From: Roseburia sp. 831b
Lineage (GTDB): Bacteria > Bacillota > Clostridia > Lachnospirales > Lachnospiraceae
Reading direction: 5' to 3'
Assembly (NCBI RefSeq): GCF_001940165.2
Contig: NZ_CP135162.1
Span: forward strand, 423,501 to 487,500
Length of the DNA stretch: 64,000 nt
The notes under the pieces were generated by a model, which ran no database searches, had not been told where the DNA came from, and saw only the letters and a program-made list of their open reading frames with translations. Made by a program: the position numbers and the translations under genes. Position 1 is the first letter of the stretch. Every line of letters begins with the position of its first letter. This document shows positions 17,838-27,012 of the stretch, piece by piece.

Positions 17838-19253
17838 ATGAAACCAAAAAAAGTTTTAGCGGTATCTTTAGTAGCTACTATGGCAGTCGGAATGATGGCT
17901 TGCGGTTCTAAAGATGCAAGCAGCAAGGATGGCAATGCAACTGGAACAGAAACAGGTTCTCAGGCAGAAATGGAAGATGGCGCATTAAATTATGCGGATA
18001 TCACTTTGGGGGAAGATTACACAGATCTTACTGCCACAATTACTTTCTTTAATCACAGAACAGATATGGATTCTGAAGATTACGGCGGAAAGAATTGGAA
18101 AGATTACATTGCGGCATTCAACGAAATGTACCCAAATATCACAGTAAAGGTTTCAACAGACACCAACTATGCAGACGATGCATTGACACATTTACAGTCT
18201 GGCGATTATGAAACAGTCGTTATGATTCCTGCAGTTGATAAAGCAGATTTGAGCGAGTACTTCATTCCTTATGGAGACCTCGATACCATGAAGAACGAAA
18301 TCAACTATGCATCTACATGGGAATACGGTGGACTTGTTTACGGTGTACCTTCAACTGCTACTACACAGGGTATCGTATACAACAAGAAAGTATTTGAAGA
18401 AGCTGGTGTAACAGAACTTCCAAAGACACCAGAAGAATTCATCGCTGCTTTACAGGCAATCAAAGATAACACAGATGCAATTCCAATGTACACCAACTAC
18501 GCAGCAGGATGGACAATGGGTGCATGGGATGCTTACATTGGAAACAATGCAACAGGCGATGTTACATATATGAACCAGAAATTAGTTCATACAAAAGATC
18601 CATTCCAGAATTATGGTGATGATACACATGCATATGCAGTATACAAGATTCTTTACGATGCAGTTGCAAATGGATTGATTGAAGATGACTACACAACAAC
18701 AGACTGGGAAGGTTCTAAGACCAAATTAAACAACGGTGAAATCGGATGTATGGTACTTGGTTCCTGGGCTTACCCACAGATGGAAGCTGCTGGAGATCAT
18801 GCAGAAGACATCGGATATATGCCATTCCCAATCACTGTAAACGGTGAACAGTATGCATCCGCTGGTGCAGATTACTCTTACGGTATTAACTGCAACGCTT
18901 CAAAAGAAGAGCAGGAAGCTGCTATGGTATTTGTAAAATGGATGACAAAAGAATCTGGATTCTCTTACAACGAGGATGGACTTCCAGTAGACGCAGCCAG
19001 CACAGGAACAAAACTTTCCTTTGACGGTGTTACATTCCTTGAGGATGAACCAGCTTTAGCAGGTGAGGAAGATTACTTAAACGAGATGAATGCAGAATCT
19101 GAATTAAACATCAACAACAGTGGTAACACAAAGATTCAGCAGATTATTGAGCATGCAGCCAACGGAGATGAAACATTCGACGATATTATGGACGAGTGGA
19201 ATCAGGCTTGGTCAGATGCCCAGGATATGAATGGAATTGATGTAACATATTAA
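17838..19253 (+). CDS. Manno-oligosaccharide-binding lipoprotein (ABC importer)
   Basis: A 471-residue solute-binding lipoprotein. The N-terminus has a positively charged start, a hydrophobic stretch and a lipobox ending in Cys (MMACGSK), so it is anchored outside the membrane. The rest is a family 1 (sugar) binding protein (GGLVYGVPSTATTQGIVYNKKVFEEAGV). It matches the role of the mannan-locus binding protein in Roseburia, capturing manno-oligosaccharides for import. AGGGAGG precedes the ATG at 17838. A stem-loop follows and the two permease genes come next. No ATPase gene is present, as usual for such importers, which share MsmK-type ATPases. Confidence 0.93.
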   Translation: MKPKKVLAVSLVATMAVGMMACGSKDASSKDGNATGTETGSQAEMEDGALNYADITLGEDYTDLTATITFFNHRTDMDSEDYGGKNWKDYIAAFNEMYPNITVKVSTDTNYADDALTHLQSGDYETVVMIPAVDKADLSEYFIPYGDLDTMKNEINYASTWEYGGLVYGVPSTATTQGIVYNKKVFEEAGVTELPKTPEEFIAALQAIKDNTDAIPMYTNYAAGWTMGAWDAYIGNNATGDVTYMNQKLVHTKDPFQNYGDDTHAYAVYKILYDAVANGLIEDDYTTTDWEGSKTKLNNGEIGCMVLGSWAYPQMEAAGDHAEDIGYMPFPITVNGEQYASAGADYSYGINCNASKEEQEAAMVFVKWMTKESGFSYNEDGLPVDAASTGTKLSFDGVTFLEDEPALAGEEDYLNEMNAESELNINNSGNTKIQQIIEHAANGDETFDDIMDEWNQAWSDAQDMNGIDVTY

Positions 19254-19266
19254 GTAAAAAAAGATG

Positions 19267-19298
19267 TTCTGCCGTGCCGGGAAACTGGCGCGGCAGAA
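19267..19298 (+). other. Stem-loop between binding-protein and permease genes
   Basis: TTCTGCCGTGCC (19267-19278) pairs with GGCGCGGCAGAA (19287-19298), a 12-bp stem with one G-T pair. No T-run follows, so it is not a standard terminator. It more likely protects the 3' end of the binding-protein mRNA and keeps permease levels lower. Confidence 0.6.
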
Positions 19299-19322
19299 AA
19301 ATGAAATGGAGGAAGTGTGACA

Positions 19323-20351
19323 ATGGCAGAAGCGGTTGCAAAAAAGAAAAGTGAAAAGAAGCCGTTTAATTTTGTTAGATGGGCAAAGAGCAGAAAAGGG
19401 CAGCAGGTTTTAATCTGCGTAGCATTTATGGTAATTCCACTGCTGTTGCTATTCACATTTACATATTTTCCGTTTGCGGAAATGGTGAAATTCAGTTTTT
19501 ATAAAATGAAATATTTAACCCCAGTCGATAAAAGACAATTTGTCGGATGGCAGAATTACATTTCGGTATTCAAAAGAGATGACTGTTTTGGAGCTTTAAA
19601 ATTAAGCGTTTACTACATGGTCGGAGCAATTTTACAGTTGGTAATTGCACTTTATCTGGCAACAATCTTAAGTTTCAAGGTAAAGGGTGGAAACGTATTC
19701 AAAGGACTTATGTTTTTCCCATATTTGATTAGTGGTATTGCAATTGGTTTTATTTTTAAGTTTTTCTATACAAGAGGATATGTATTCGACACAATTTTAC
19801 AATGGATAGGCTTTAATATTGACAATCTTCCATACTGGTTAAAGGATCAGAAAGTAAATAACTGGTCCCTTGTCGCAACATCCGTATGGCGTTATTTCGG
19901 ACAGAATATGGTTTTATTTATCGGAGCGATTATGTCTGTTGACGCTGATTTATACGAAGCGGCTGAACTGGATGGTGCAAATAAATTTCAGCAGTTTAAA
20001 CACATTATTCTGCCAAGTATCAAAACAATCGTAACATTAAATGTTATTTTATCAATCACAGGTTCCTTAAGTGCATTCGAGCAGCCATACGTTATCACAA
20101 ATGGTGCAAATGGAACAGGAACATACTTTGTAATCATGAATACAATTGCACACACAAGCCAGAAGGTTGGTCTTGCAAGTGCGATGGCGGTAGTACTGTT
20201 ATTGATTATTTTTGCATGTACGATTTTACAGAAGTTGTTCTTCAAATATATTTTCCGCGATGCGAACAGTGAGGATGAGTCCTACAAGGCAAAACGTGCC
20301 CGTCTGAAAGCGGAAAAAGAGGCGAAGAAAATGAAAAAGGAGGTAGCATAA
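19323..20351 (+). CDS. Sugar ABC transporter permease 1 (MalF-like)
   Basis: A 342-residue inner membrane permease with about six transmembrane segments after a charged N-terminus. It contains the permease EAA-type loop (YEAAELDGANKFQQFKHIILPSI) that docks the ATPase. The ATG at 19323 is preferred over the GTG at 19317 because GGAGG (19308-19312) is 10 rather than 4 bases away. It pairs with the following permease, one base apart, to import manno-oligosaccharides delivered by the lipoprotein. The tail is lysine-rich. Confidence 0.92.
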   Translation: MAEAVAKKKSEKKPFNFVRWAKSRKGQQVLICVAFMVIPLLLLFTFTYFPFAEMVKFSFYKMKYLTPVDKRQFVGWQNYISVFKRDDCFGALKLSVYYMVGAILQLVIALYLATILSFKVKGGNVFKGLMFFPYLISGIAIGFIFKFFYTRGYVFDTILQWIGFNIDNLPYWLKDQKVNNWSLVATSVWRYFGQNMVLFIGAIMSVDADLYEAAELDGANKFQQFKHIILPSIKTIVTLNVILSITGSLSAFEQPYVITNGANGTGTYFVIMNTIAHTSQKVGLASAMAVVLLLIIFACTILQKLFFKYIFRDANSEDESYKAKRARLKAEKEAKKMKKEVA

Positions 20352-20352
20352 C

Positions 20353-21219
20353 ATGAGTGAGGCTATCACAAAAAGAAGAAAACATTACTCAGTTGGCGAG
20401 ATTGTTTGGACAATTGTGAAATATGTATCTTTAATTTTCTTTGGATTATGTGCAGTTGTTCCAATTATCTCCTGCGTGATTACAGCATTTAAGACGGACA
20501 CTGAGTATGCGCAGACCAATGTTATGACATTACCGGAAAGCTGGTTGAACTTTGACAACTTTGTGAAAGCTTTCACAAGTGCGAACATGGGAAGAGCGTT
20601 CTTAAACTCTTTCATTGTTATGGTAAGTGTACTGTTAGTATCCGTTGTCATCGGAACACAGCTTGCTTATGTATTAAACCGATTCAAATTTGTCGGTAAT
20701 GGTTTGATTCGAAATTTATTCCTTTTTGCATCTTTGCTTCCAGCAGTTGCAATGCAGGTTACAGTGTATAAAATTATGACAACACTTAGCTTTGTCAATC
20801 ACCTGTATGGTTACATCATCATGATGTGCGGAACTGACGTTATTTCGATTTACATTTTCATCCAGTTCATGGAAAACATTCCGGTTTCTCTGGATGAGTC
20901 AGCGATTATTGATGGAGCATCTTACTGGACGATTTATTGGAAAATCATGCTTCCATTATTAAAACCGGCAATCGTAACATCTTGTATTTTAAAAGGTGTA
21001 GGTGTTTACAACGAATATTACTGTGCGAACCTGTATTTACAGGATAAGAACTTACATACAATCGCAACTTCCCTTTATACCTTCGTTGGACCGATGGGAA
21101 GTCAGTACAACCTGATTTGTGCAGGTGTTATCATTTCCATGCTTCCGGCATTGTTGGTATTCATCTTATGTCAGAAACAGATTTACAGTGGTATTGCAGC
21201 AGGAGCAGTAAAAGGTTAA
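20353..21219 (+). CDS. Sugar ABC transporter permease 2 (MalG-like)
   Basis: A 288-residue permease with six predicted membrane helices and the docking loop DESAIIDGASYWTIYWKIMLPLLKP. It starts one base after the stop of the first permease, so the two are translationally coupled and form the channel heterodimer. It belongs to the carbohydrate uptake CUT1 group. The epimerase gene follows after 40 bases, in the same unit. Confidence 0.93.
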   Translation: MSEAITKRRKHYSVGEIVWTIVKYVSLIFFGLCAVVPIISCVITAFKTDTEYAQTNVMTLPESWLNFDNFVKAFTSANMGRAFLNSFIVMVSVLLVSVVIGTQLAYVLNRFKFVGNGLIRNLFLFASLLPAVAMQVTVYKIMTTLSFVNHLYGYIIMMCGTDVISIYIFIQFMENIPVSLDESAIIDGASYWTIYWKIMLPLLKPAIVTSCILKGVGVYNEYYCANLYLQDKNLHTIATSLYTFVGPMGSQYNLICAGVIISMLPALLVFILCQKQIYSGIAAGAVKG

Positions 21220-21259
21220 GAAATTAGAAATAAATTAGAACAAAGAAGGAGGAAATGTG

Positions 21260-22489
21260 ATGAACGAAAAAGCAATGCTTGCAAAAGAAGCAAAAGAGCA
21301 TTTGGTGCAGGACATCATTCCTTTTTGGAAGAGACTAAGAGATGACGAGTACGGCGGATATTATGGCTGGTTGTCTTATGACCTGGTTTTAGATAAAAAG
21401 GCTGTGAAGGGCTGCATTTTAAACAGCAGAATTACATGGTTTTTCTCCAACGCATACACGGTATTGAAAAATGCCGGTATGTGTGATGAGAGCTTACTAG
21501 ATGAGGCAAGACATGGATATACGTTTTTAAAAGAGAAATGTCTGGATAAGGAAAATGGTGGAATATTCTGGTCATTAAAATATGACGGAACACCGGAAGA
21601 TACAACAAAGCATACTTACAATCAGGCATTTTGCATCTACGCATTATCCTCCTATTTTGAGGCTTCCGGTGACAGAGAAGCATTGGAACATGCTTATGAA
21701 CTTTTCAACCTGATTGAAGAAAAATGTACGGATGAAATTGGCTATTTAGAGGCATTTACCATTGATTTCAAACCGGAATCCAATGAAAAACTTTCCGAAA
21801 ACGGAGTTCTTGCAGATAAGACAATGAATACTTTACTTCATGTATTCGAGGCATACACAGAGTTTGTCAGAGTGACAAAATCACTTTCGGATGCATGGGC
21901 AAAAGAGGCAAGAGAAAAAGTAGAAAAACGCCTGATGTGGATTATGGATACTTTTGCAGACAAAGTTTACAATCCAAAGCTTCACAGACAGGAAGTCTTT
22001 TTCGACAGAGAATATCACAGTATTTTGGACTTACATTCCTATGGACACGACATTGAGACAGCATGGCTGATGGACCGTGGTGTGGAAGTGCTTGGAAGAA
22101 GTGACTATGAAGCAAAAATGACGCCGATTACCAAAGATTTGACGGCGCAGATTTACAAGATTGCATTTGATGGAAGATCCCTTGCAAATGAATGTGACCG
22201 CGGTGTGGTGAATGAAAACCGCGTCTGGTGGGTACAGGCAGAGACTGTCATCGGATTCTTAAACGGATACGAGAAGGACTCTTCGAAAAAAGAGTATTTA
22301 GAGGCAGCCGTAAAGGAATGGAACTTTATCAAAGAGTACGTCATAGATAAACGAAATGGTTCCGAGTGGTTCTGGGAAGTAAACAAAGACGGAAGCCCAA
22401 TCGAGGGCAGACCGATTGTGGAACCTTGGAAATGTCCATATCACAATGGACGTATGTGCATGGAACTAATCAAACGCTGTGCGGATTAG
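21260..22489 (+). CDS. Cellobiose/mannobiose 2-epimerase (AGE superfamily)
   Basis: A 409-residue protein of the N-acylglucosamine 2-epimerase fold (alpha/alpha barrel). Conserved histidine segments are [21 protein letters not shown] and the C-terminal [13 protein letters not shown]. In mannan loci this enzyme converts the reducing-end mannose of mannobiose to glucose, giving mannosyl-glucose for the GH130_1 phosphorylase. The ATG at 21260 is chosen because AAGGAGG lies 7 bases upstream; the GTG at 21257 is closer. It is cytoplasmic and co-transcribed with the permeases and phosphorylases. Confidence 0.93.
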   Translation: MNEKAMLAKEAKEHLVQDIIPFWKRLRDDEYGGYYGWLSYDLVLDKKAVKGCILNSRITWFFSNAYTVLKNAGMCDESLLDEARHGYTFLKEKCLDKENGGIFWSLKYDGTPEDTTKHTYNQAFCIYALSSYFEASGDREALEHAYELFNLIEEKCTDEIGYLEAFTIDFKPESNEKLSENGVLADKTMNTLLHVFEAYTEFVRVTKSLSDAWAKEAREKVEKRLMWIMDTFADKVYNPKLHRQEVFFDREYHSILDLHSYGHDIETAWLMDRGVEVLGRSDYEAKMTPITKDLTAQIYKIAFDGRSLANECDRGVVNENRVWWVQAETVIGFLNGYEKDSSKKEYLEAAVKEWNFIKEYVIDKRNGSEWFWEVNKDGSPIEGRPIVEPWKCPYHNGRMCMELIKRCAD

Positions 22490-22503
22490 AGATAGGAGGA
22501 GCT

Positions 22504-23685
22504 ATGATTCATAAGAAATATTTTGAATTGTTAGAACAACAAGAACAATTTTTAAATCGTAAAAATAAAAAAAGCGATTTCTATAACGGTGTTTATGACC
22601 GTTATGAATATCCGGTTTTGACAAGAGAGCATATTCCACTTACCTGGAGATATGACTTAAATGAAGAGACAAATCCATATTTTATGGAACGCTTAGGAAT
22701 TAATGCAGTTATGAATTCCGGAGCAATTGAATTAAATGGAAAATATTACTTGGTTGCAAGAATCGAAGGAAACGACAGAAAGTCTTTCTTCGGTGTTGCA
22801 GAAAGTGATAATGGAATCGATGGATTCCGTTTCTGGGATTACCCAATTTTATTAGAGGACACCTGCCCGGATGAGACAAATGTTTATGACATGCGTTTAA
22901 CCAAACATGAGGACGGATATATCTATGGTGTGTTCTGCTCAGAAAGCAAGGATCATTCGGTGAACGACTTGTCCGCAGCAGTTGCAGCAGCAGGAATTGT
23001 CCGTACCAAGGATTTAAAACATTGGGAGAGACTGGATAATTTAGTTACCTTAAATTCTCCACAGCAGAGAAACGTTGTGTTACATCCAGAATTTGTAGAT
23101 GGAAAATATGCATTCTACACAAGACCAATGGATGATTTCATTGAAACCGGAAGCGGCGGAGGAATCGGATTTGGCTTATGTGATGATATTACACATGCAG
23201 TCATTGATGAAGAGAAAATGACCAGCCTTCGAAAATATCACACCATCACAGAGGCAAAGAATGGTGCCGGAGCAACTCCAATCAAGACAGAAAAAGGCTG
23301 GATTCACATTGCACATGGTGTTCGTAACACAGCAGCAGGACTTCGCTATGTAATTTATGCATTTGCAACAGACTTAAAAGATCCATCTAAAGTAATCGCA
23401 GAGCCATCTGGACTTTTGATTGGACCAAGAGGAGAAGAGCGTGTTGGTGATGTCAGCAACGTTGTATTCACAAACGGAGCAATCGTAAATGAGAAGAACG
23501 AAGTATTTATTTACTATGCTTCTTCTGACACCAGAATGCATGTTGCAACTACAACCGTAGATAAATTAGTAGATTATGTATTCAACACACCAAAGGACCC
23601 ATTAAGATCCGTAGAGTGCGTTGCACAAAGATGTGATTTAATCACAAAGAACCTGGAATTATTAAAGGAACATAAAGGAGAATAG
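22504..23685 (+). CDS. GH130_1 mannosylglucose phosphorylase
   Basis: A 393-residue GH130 subfamily 1 enzyme, a five-bladed beta-propeller. It phosphorolyses beta-1,4-mannosyl-glucose to Man-1-P and glucose. The putative catalytic Asp is Asp129 in NVYDMRL; phosphate-binding residues would lie in [12 protein letters not shown] and nearby. The start is the ATG at 22504, 3 bases after AGGAGG. The gene directly follows the epimerase, whose product it would use, and precedes the GH130_2 gene by 2 bases. Confidence 0.92.
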   Translation: MIHKKYFELLEQQEQFLNRKNKKSDFYNGVYDRYEYPVLTREHIPLTWRYDLNEETNPYFMERLGINAVMNSGAIELNGKYYLVARIEGNDRKSFFGVAESDNGIDGFRFWDYPILLEDTCPDETNVYDMRLTKHEDGYIYGVFCSESKDHSVNDLSAAVAAAGIVRTKDLKHWERLDNLVTLNSPQQRNVVLHPEFVDGKYAFYTRPMDDFIETGSGGGIGFGLCDDITHAVIDEEKMTSLRKYHTITEAKNGAGATPIKTEKGWIHIAHGVRNTAAGLRYVIYAFATDLKDPSKVIAEPSGLLIGPRGEERVGDVSNVVFTNGAIVNEKNEVFIYYASSDTRMHVATTTVDKLVDYVFNTPKDPLRSVECVAQRCDLITKNLELLKEHKGE

Positions 23686-23687
23686 AG

Positions 23688-24710
23688 ATGAGCAAATATC
23701 AGATGTTAAGCCCTGAGGTACCAAACGTACCTTGGCAGGAACGTCCAGAAGGAATCAAAGATGCTCCAATCTGGAGATATACAGAAAACCCAATTATCGG
23801 AAGAAATCCATTAAAAGGGGTTGCAAGAATTTTTAACAGTGCGGTAATGCCTTATGAAGGAGAATTTATCGGAGTATTCCGTGGAGAGCAGACAAATGGT
23901 ATTCCATACATTTACATGGGAAGAAGTAAAGACGCTATCCACTGGGATTTTGAAGAAAATAAAATTCAGTTTGTCGATGAAGAAGGAAAGCCATTCATGC
24001 CGGTTTACGCTTACGACCCAAGACTGGTAAAAGTTGAAGATACCTACTATATCATCTGGTGCCAGGATTTTTACGGCGCAGCAATCGGAATGGCAAAGAC
24101 AACGGATTTCAAGACATTTACCAGAATTGAGAATCCATTCCTTCCATTTAACAGAAATGCCGTTTTATTCCCAAGAAAAATCAACGGAAACTTCATGTTG
24201 TTATCCAGACCGTCTGACAGTGGTCATACACCATTTGGTGATATCTTCGTCAGCGAGAGCCCAGATATGGTTTACTGGGGCAAACACCGCCATGTAATGG
24301 GTAAAGGTTCCGAGTGGTGGGAATCCTTAAAAATCGGTGGTGGAGCTGCACCAATCGAGACATCAGAAGGATGGTTATTATTCTACCACGGCGTAAGTGG
24401 AACCTGTAATGGTTATGTATATTCTATCGGTGGCGCAATCTTAGATCGCGATAACCCATCGATTGTAAAATATCGTTGTGAAAACTTCCTTTTAACACCA
24501 GAAGAGTGGTATGAGGAACGTGGTTTCGTACCAAATGTCTGCTTCCCATGTGCAACCATCCATGATTCTAAGACTGGAAAGATTGCAATCTATTATGGAG
24601 CAGCAGATAGTTATGTTGGTCTTGCATTTACAGAACTGGATGAGATTATCGATTATATCAAAGATCACAGCGTTGTAAATAGTACAGATACAGAAATTGG
24701 CAGACGTTAA
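23688..24710 (+). CDS. GH130_2 beta-1,4-manno-oligosaccharide phosphorylase
   Basis: A 340-residue GH130 subfamily 2 enzyme that removes non-reducing mannose from manno-oligosaccharides as Man-1-P. The catalytic Asp is predicted at Asp110 in YAYDPRL. Family segments include GPG-like ARIFNSAVMPY, FPRKINGNFMLLSRPSDSGH and GGGAAPIETSEGWLLFYHGV. It is shorter than the subfamily 1 enzyme, as expected. It is cytoplasmic and tightly linked to GH130_1, so the pair processes both epimerised disaccharide and longer oligomers while saving ATP. Confidence 0.93.
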   Translation: MSKYQMLSPEVPNVPWQERPEGIKDAPIWRYTENPIIGRNPLKGVARIFNSAVMPYEGEFIGVFRGEQTNGIPYIYMGRSKDAIHWDFEENKIQFVDEEGKPFMPVYAYDPRLVKVEDTYYIIWCQDFYGAAIGMAKTTDFKTFTRIENPFLPFNRNAVLFPRKINGNFMLLSRPSDSGHTPFGDIFVSESPDMVYWGKHRHVMGKGSEWWESLKIGGGAAPIETSEGWLLFYHGVSGTCNGYVYSIGGAILDRDNPSIVKYRCENFLLTPEEWYEERGFVPNVCFPCATIHDSKTGKIAIYYGAADSYVGLAFTELDEIIDYIKDHSVVNSTDTEIGRR

Positions 24711-24748
24711 TTGTTGTCCTTCCATATTTCTAATTATAAATATTCACT

Positions 24749-24782
24749 GCACGGAGGCTGCCAATTGGCGGCCTCTCTGTGC
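24749..24782. terminator. Hairpin between GH130_2 and CE2 genes
   Basis: GCACGGAGGCTGCC (24749-24762) pairs with GGCGGCCTCTCTGTGC (24767-24782) with small bulges. It is strong but followed by AATTAG rather than a T-run, so it may be a partial terminator or processing site. Confidence 0.55.
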
Positions 24783-24814
24783 AATTAGAAAATGTAAAAA
24801 ACAGGGGGAAGAAA

Positions 24815-25855
24815 ATGCAGATATTTTCAGATAACGAAAACTTACAATACAGTGGCCGAATTGACTTTGACAATCCAAAGGAACCGGTATTTGTCTATGC
24901 GGCAAGCTATGTCAAGATGAATTTTACCGGAAGCACATTAAAGGTAAGAATTTCCAATCAAAAACAATACTGGACGAATTATGTGGGCTATATTCTGGAT
25001 GGAGAGCAGGGAAAAATCACCCTAAGTGATGAGCCAGGGGAAAAGCTTTATGTGATAGCAGAAAACATGAAAAACGAAAAGCATGAACTGATGCTTTTTA
25101 AGAGAATGGATTCCTGTCACATTTTTACGCTTCATGGTTTTGAAGTTGGGGAGGGTGCCACACTTTTCCCGGTGGAAGAAAAACCAAACCGGAGGATTGA
25201 GGTGTTTGGAGACAGCGTATCCTGTGGTGAAGTGTCAGAGGCAGTTGAATATGTAGGAAAAGAAGATCCAAAGCATGACGGGGAGTACTCCAACAGCTGG
25301 TATTCCTATTCCTGGATGACAGCAAGAAAGTTAGGAGCCGAGCTTCACGATACCTCGCAGGGCGGAATTGCTCTTTTGGATGGAACAGGCTGGTTTTTAG
25401 CGCCGGATTACCTTGGAGTGGAGTCCTGCTATGACAAAATCGAATACAACACAGCGTTTGGAACTGTGAAACAGTGGGATTTCAAGAAGTACCAGCCGCA
25501 GGTTGTGATTGTGGCAATCGGTCAGAATGACAACCACCCGACAGATGAGATGGCAATCGACTATCACAGTGAAAAATCAAAGCACTGGAGAAAACGTTAT
25601 CAGGATTTTATTGAAAAACTGATGCAGCTTTATCCAAAGAGCCAGGTGATTTTGACAACAACAATTTTGCGTCACGATAAAAGCTGGGATGAGGCAATTG
25701 AAGAAGTTTGTGAAAAAATAAACAATCCGAGGGTGCATCATTTTCTTTACAAAAGAAATGGCTGCGGTACACCGGGACATATAAGGATTCCAGAGGCAGA
25801 AGAAATGTCAGAGGAATTAAGCGCCTATATCGAATCACTCGGGGATATCTGGTAA
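24815..25855 (+). CDS. CE2-type acetylesterase
   Basis: A 346-residue carbohydrate esterase family 2 protein. An N-terminal jelly-roll domain (residues 1-120; FVYAASYVKMNFTGSTLKVRIS) precedes an SGNH esterase domain with the nucleophile Ser134 in FGDSVSCGE and a C-terminal histidine region (GCGTPGHIRIPEAEEM). The start is the ATG at 24815 behind AGGGGGAAG. No signal peptide is seen. In Roseburia mannan loci CE2 and CE17 act together on acetylated manno-oligosaccharides, CE2 removing 3-O, 4-O and 6-O acetyls. The gap before it holds a hairpin, so it may have somewhat separate expression. Confidence 0.88.
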   Translation: MQIFSDNENLQYSGRIDFDNPKEPVFVYAASYVKMNFTGSTLKVRISNQKQYWTNYVGYILDGEQGKITLSDEPGEKLYVIAENMKNEKHELMLFKRMDSCHIFTLHGFEVGEGATLFPVEEKPNRRIEVFGDSVSCGEVSEAVEYVGKEDPKHDGEYSNSWYSYSWMTARKLGAELHDTSQGGIALLDGTGWFLAPDYLGVESCYDKIEYNTAFGTVKQWDFKKYQPQVVIVAIGQNDNHPTDEMAIDYHSEKSKHWRKRYQDFIEKLMQLYPKSQVILTTTILRHDKSWDEAIEEVCEKINNPRVHHFLYKRNGCGTPGHIRIPEAEEMSEELSAYIESLGDIW

Positions 25856-25870
25856 AGAGAGGGGAGAAAC

Positions 25871-26998
25871 ATGCAGTATCAATTAGATTATACCAATGCA
25901 ATTTCCAATCACGGTGATTGGACGAGAATGCAGAACTTAATGGAGCGTGCGAAAGCAGGAGAAAAGTTAATCATCGGATTTTTCGGTGGTTCTATCACAA
26001 TGGGTTCTTTGTCAAGCACACCACAGACCTGTTATGCCTACCATGTTTACGAATGGTGGTGCAAGACTTTTCCACAGGCAGAATTTACTTATGTGAATGC
26101 AGGGATTGGTGCAACAGATTCCCAGTTTGGATGTGCAAGAGCGGAGTCGGATTTGTTACAGTACCAGCCTGATTTTGTGGTTGTGGATTTTTCCGTCAAT
26201 GACGAGAGCAATGAGCACTATTTTGAGACATACGAAGGTGTGATTCGAAAACTCTATTTTTCAAAAACAAAGCCTGCCGTTTTGCTTTTACATAACGTTT
26301 ATTACAACAATGGGGCAAATGCGCAGTTGTGGCATGCAAAAGTGGCACGCCAGTATGGAATTCCTGCGGTTAGTATGCAAAGCAGTATTTACCCGGAACT
26401 TTTGGCTGGAAGAATTGAAAACCGGGCGATTACACCGGATGACCTTCATCCAAATGATGCCGGACATGAACTTGTCGCATCCGTTATTACTTACGCATTA
26501 GAGCAGATGAAAGCTGCCCTGAAGAACGGTGTGGCTGATCCTATAAAAGAAGCAGAAAAGAAAGCACCAATCACACAGAATGCATACGAAGATTCGGTTC
26601 GTTACCAGAATAACAGCAATGTTTTTGTGTCCGATGGATTTTTAAAGGATGAAGAGAAGCAAGAGGTGATAACAGATATTTTTAAGAATGGCTGGACGGC
26701 AGCGAAGAAGGGCGATCGCATCACATTTGAAGTAGAAGGAAGCTGTATCGGTGTCCAGTACCGGAAAACCATTCAAAAACCGGCGCCGGTTGCAGAGCTT
26801 GTCTTAGATGGAGATAAGGAACATGCGGTATTGCTGGATGCCAATTTTGAGGAAACCTGGGGCGATAAATTACAGCTTGCTACTGTGTTAGACCATGGTG
26901 AGGCAAAGCTTCATAAGGTAGAGATTACGATAAAAGAGACACATGAAGGTGACAAGCTGCCATTTTATCTGGTATCTGTCATTGCTTCTGGAAAATAG
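25871..26998 (+). CDS. CE17-type 2-O-acetyl-mannan esterase
   Basis: A 375-residue two-domain protein: an SGNH hydrolase (residues 1-215) followed by a carbohydrate-binding-like beta domain (about 250-375). The nucleophile is Ser41 in FFGGSITMG, and the Asp/His pair lies in PDDLHPNDAGHE. It matches CE17, which is specific for axial 2-O-acetyl groups on mannose and was defined from this locus in Roseburia intestinalis. It has no signal peptide and is cytoplasmic. It starts 15 bases after the CE2 stop, supporting joint action of the two esterases. Confidence 0.88.
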   Translation: MQYQLDYTNAISNHGDWTRMQNLMERAKAGEKLIIGFFGGSITMGSLSSTPQTCYAYHVYEWWCKTFPQAEFTYVNAGIGATDSQFGCARAESDLLQYQPDFVVVDFSVNDESNEHYFETYEGVIRKLYFSKTKPAVLLLHNVYYNNGANAQLWHAKVARQYGIPAVSMQSSIYPELLAGRIENRAITPDDLHPNDAGHELVASVITYALEQMKAALKNGVADPIKEAEKKAPITQNAYEDSVRYQNNSNVFVSDGFLKDEEKQEVITDIFKNGWTAAKKGDRITFEVEGSCIGVQYRKTIQKPAPVAELVLDGDKEHAVLLDANFEETWGDKLQLATVLDHGEAKLHKVEITIKETHEGDKLPFYLVSVIASGK

Positions 26999-27012
26999 GG
27001 AGGAGAAAAGGG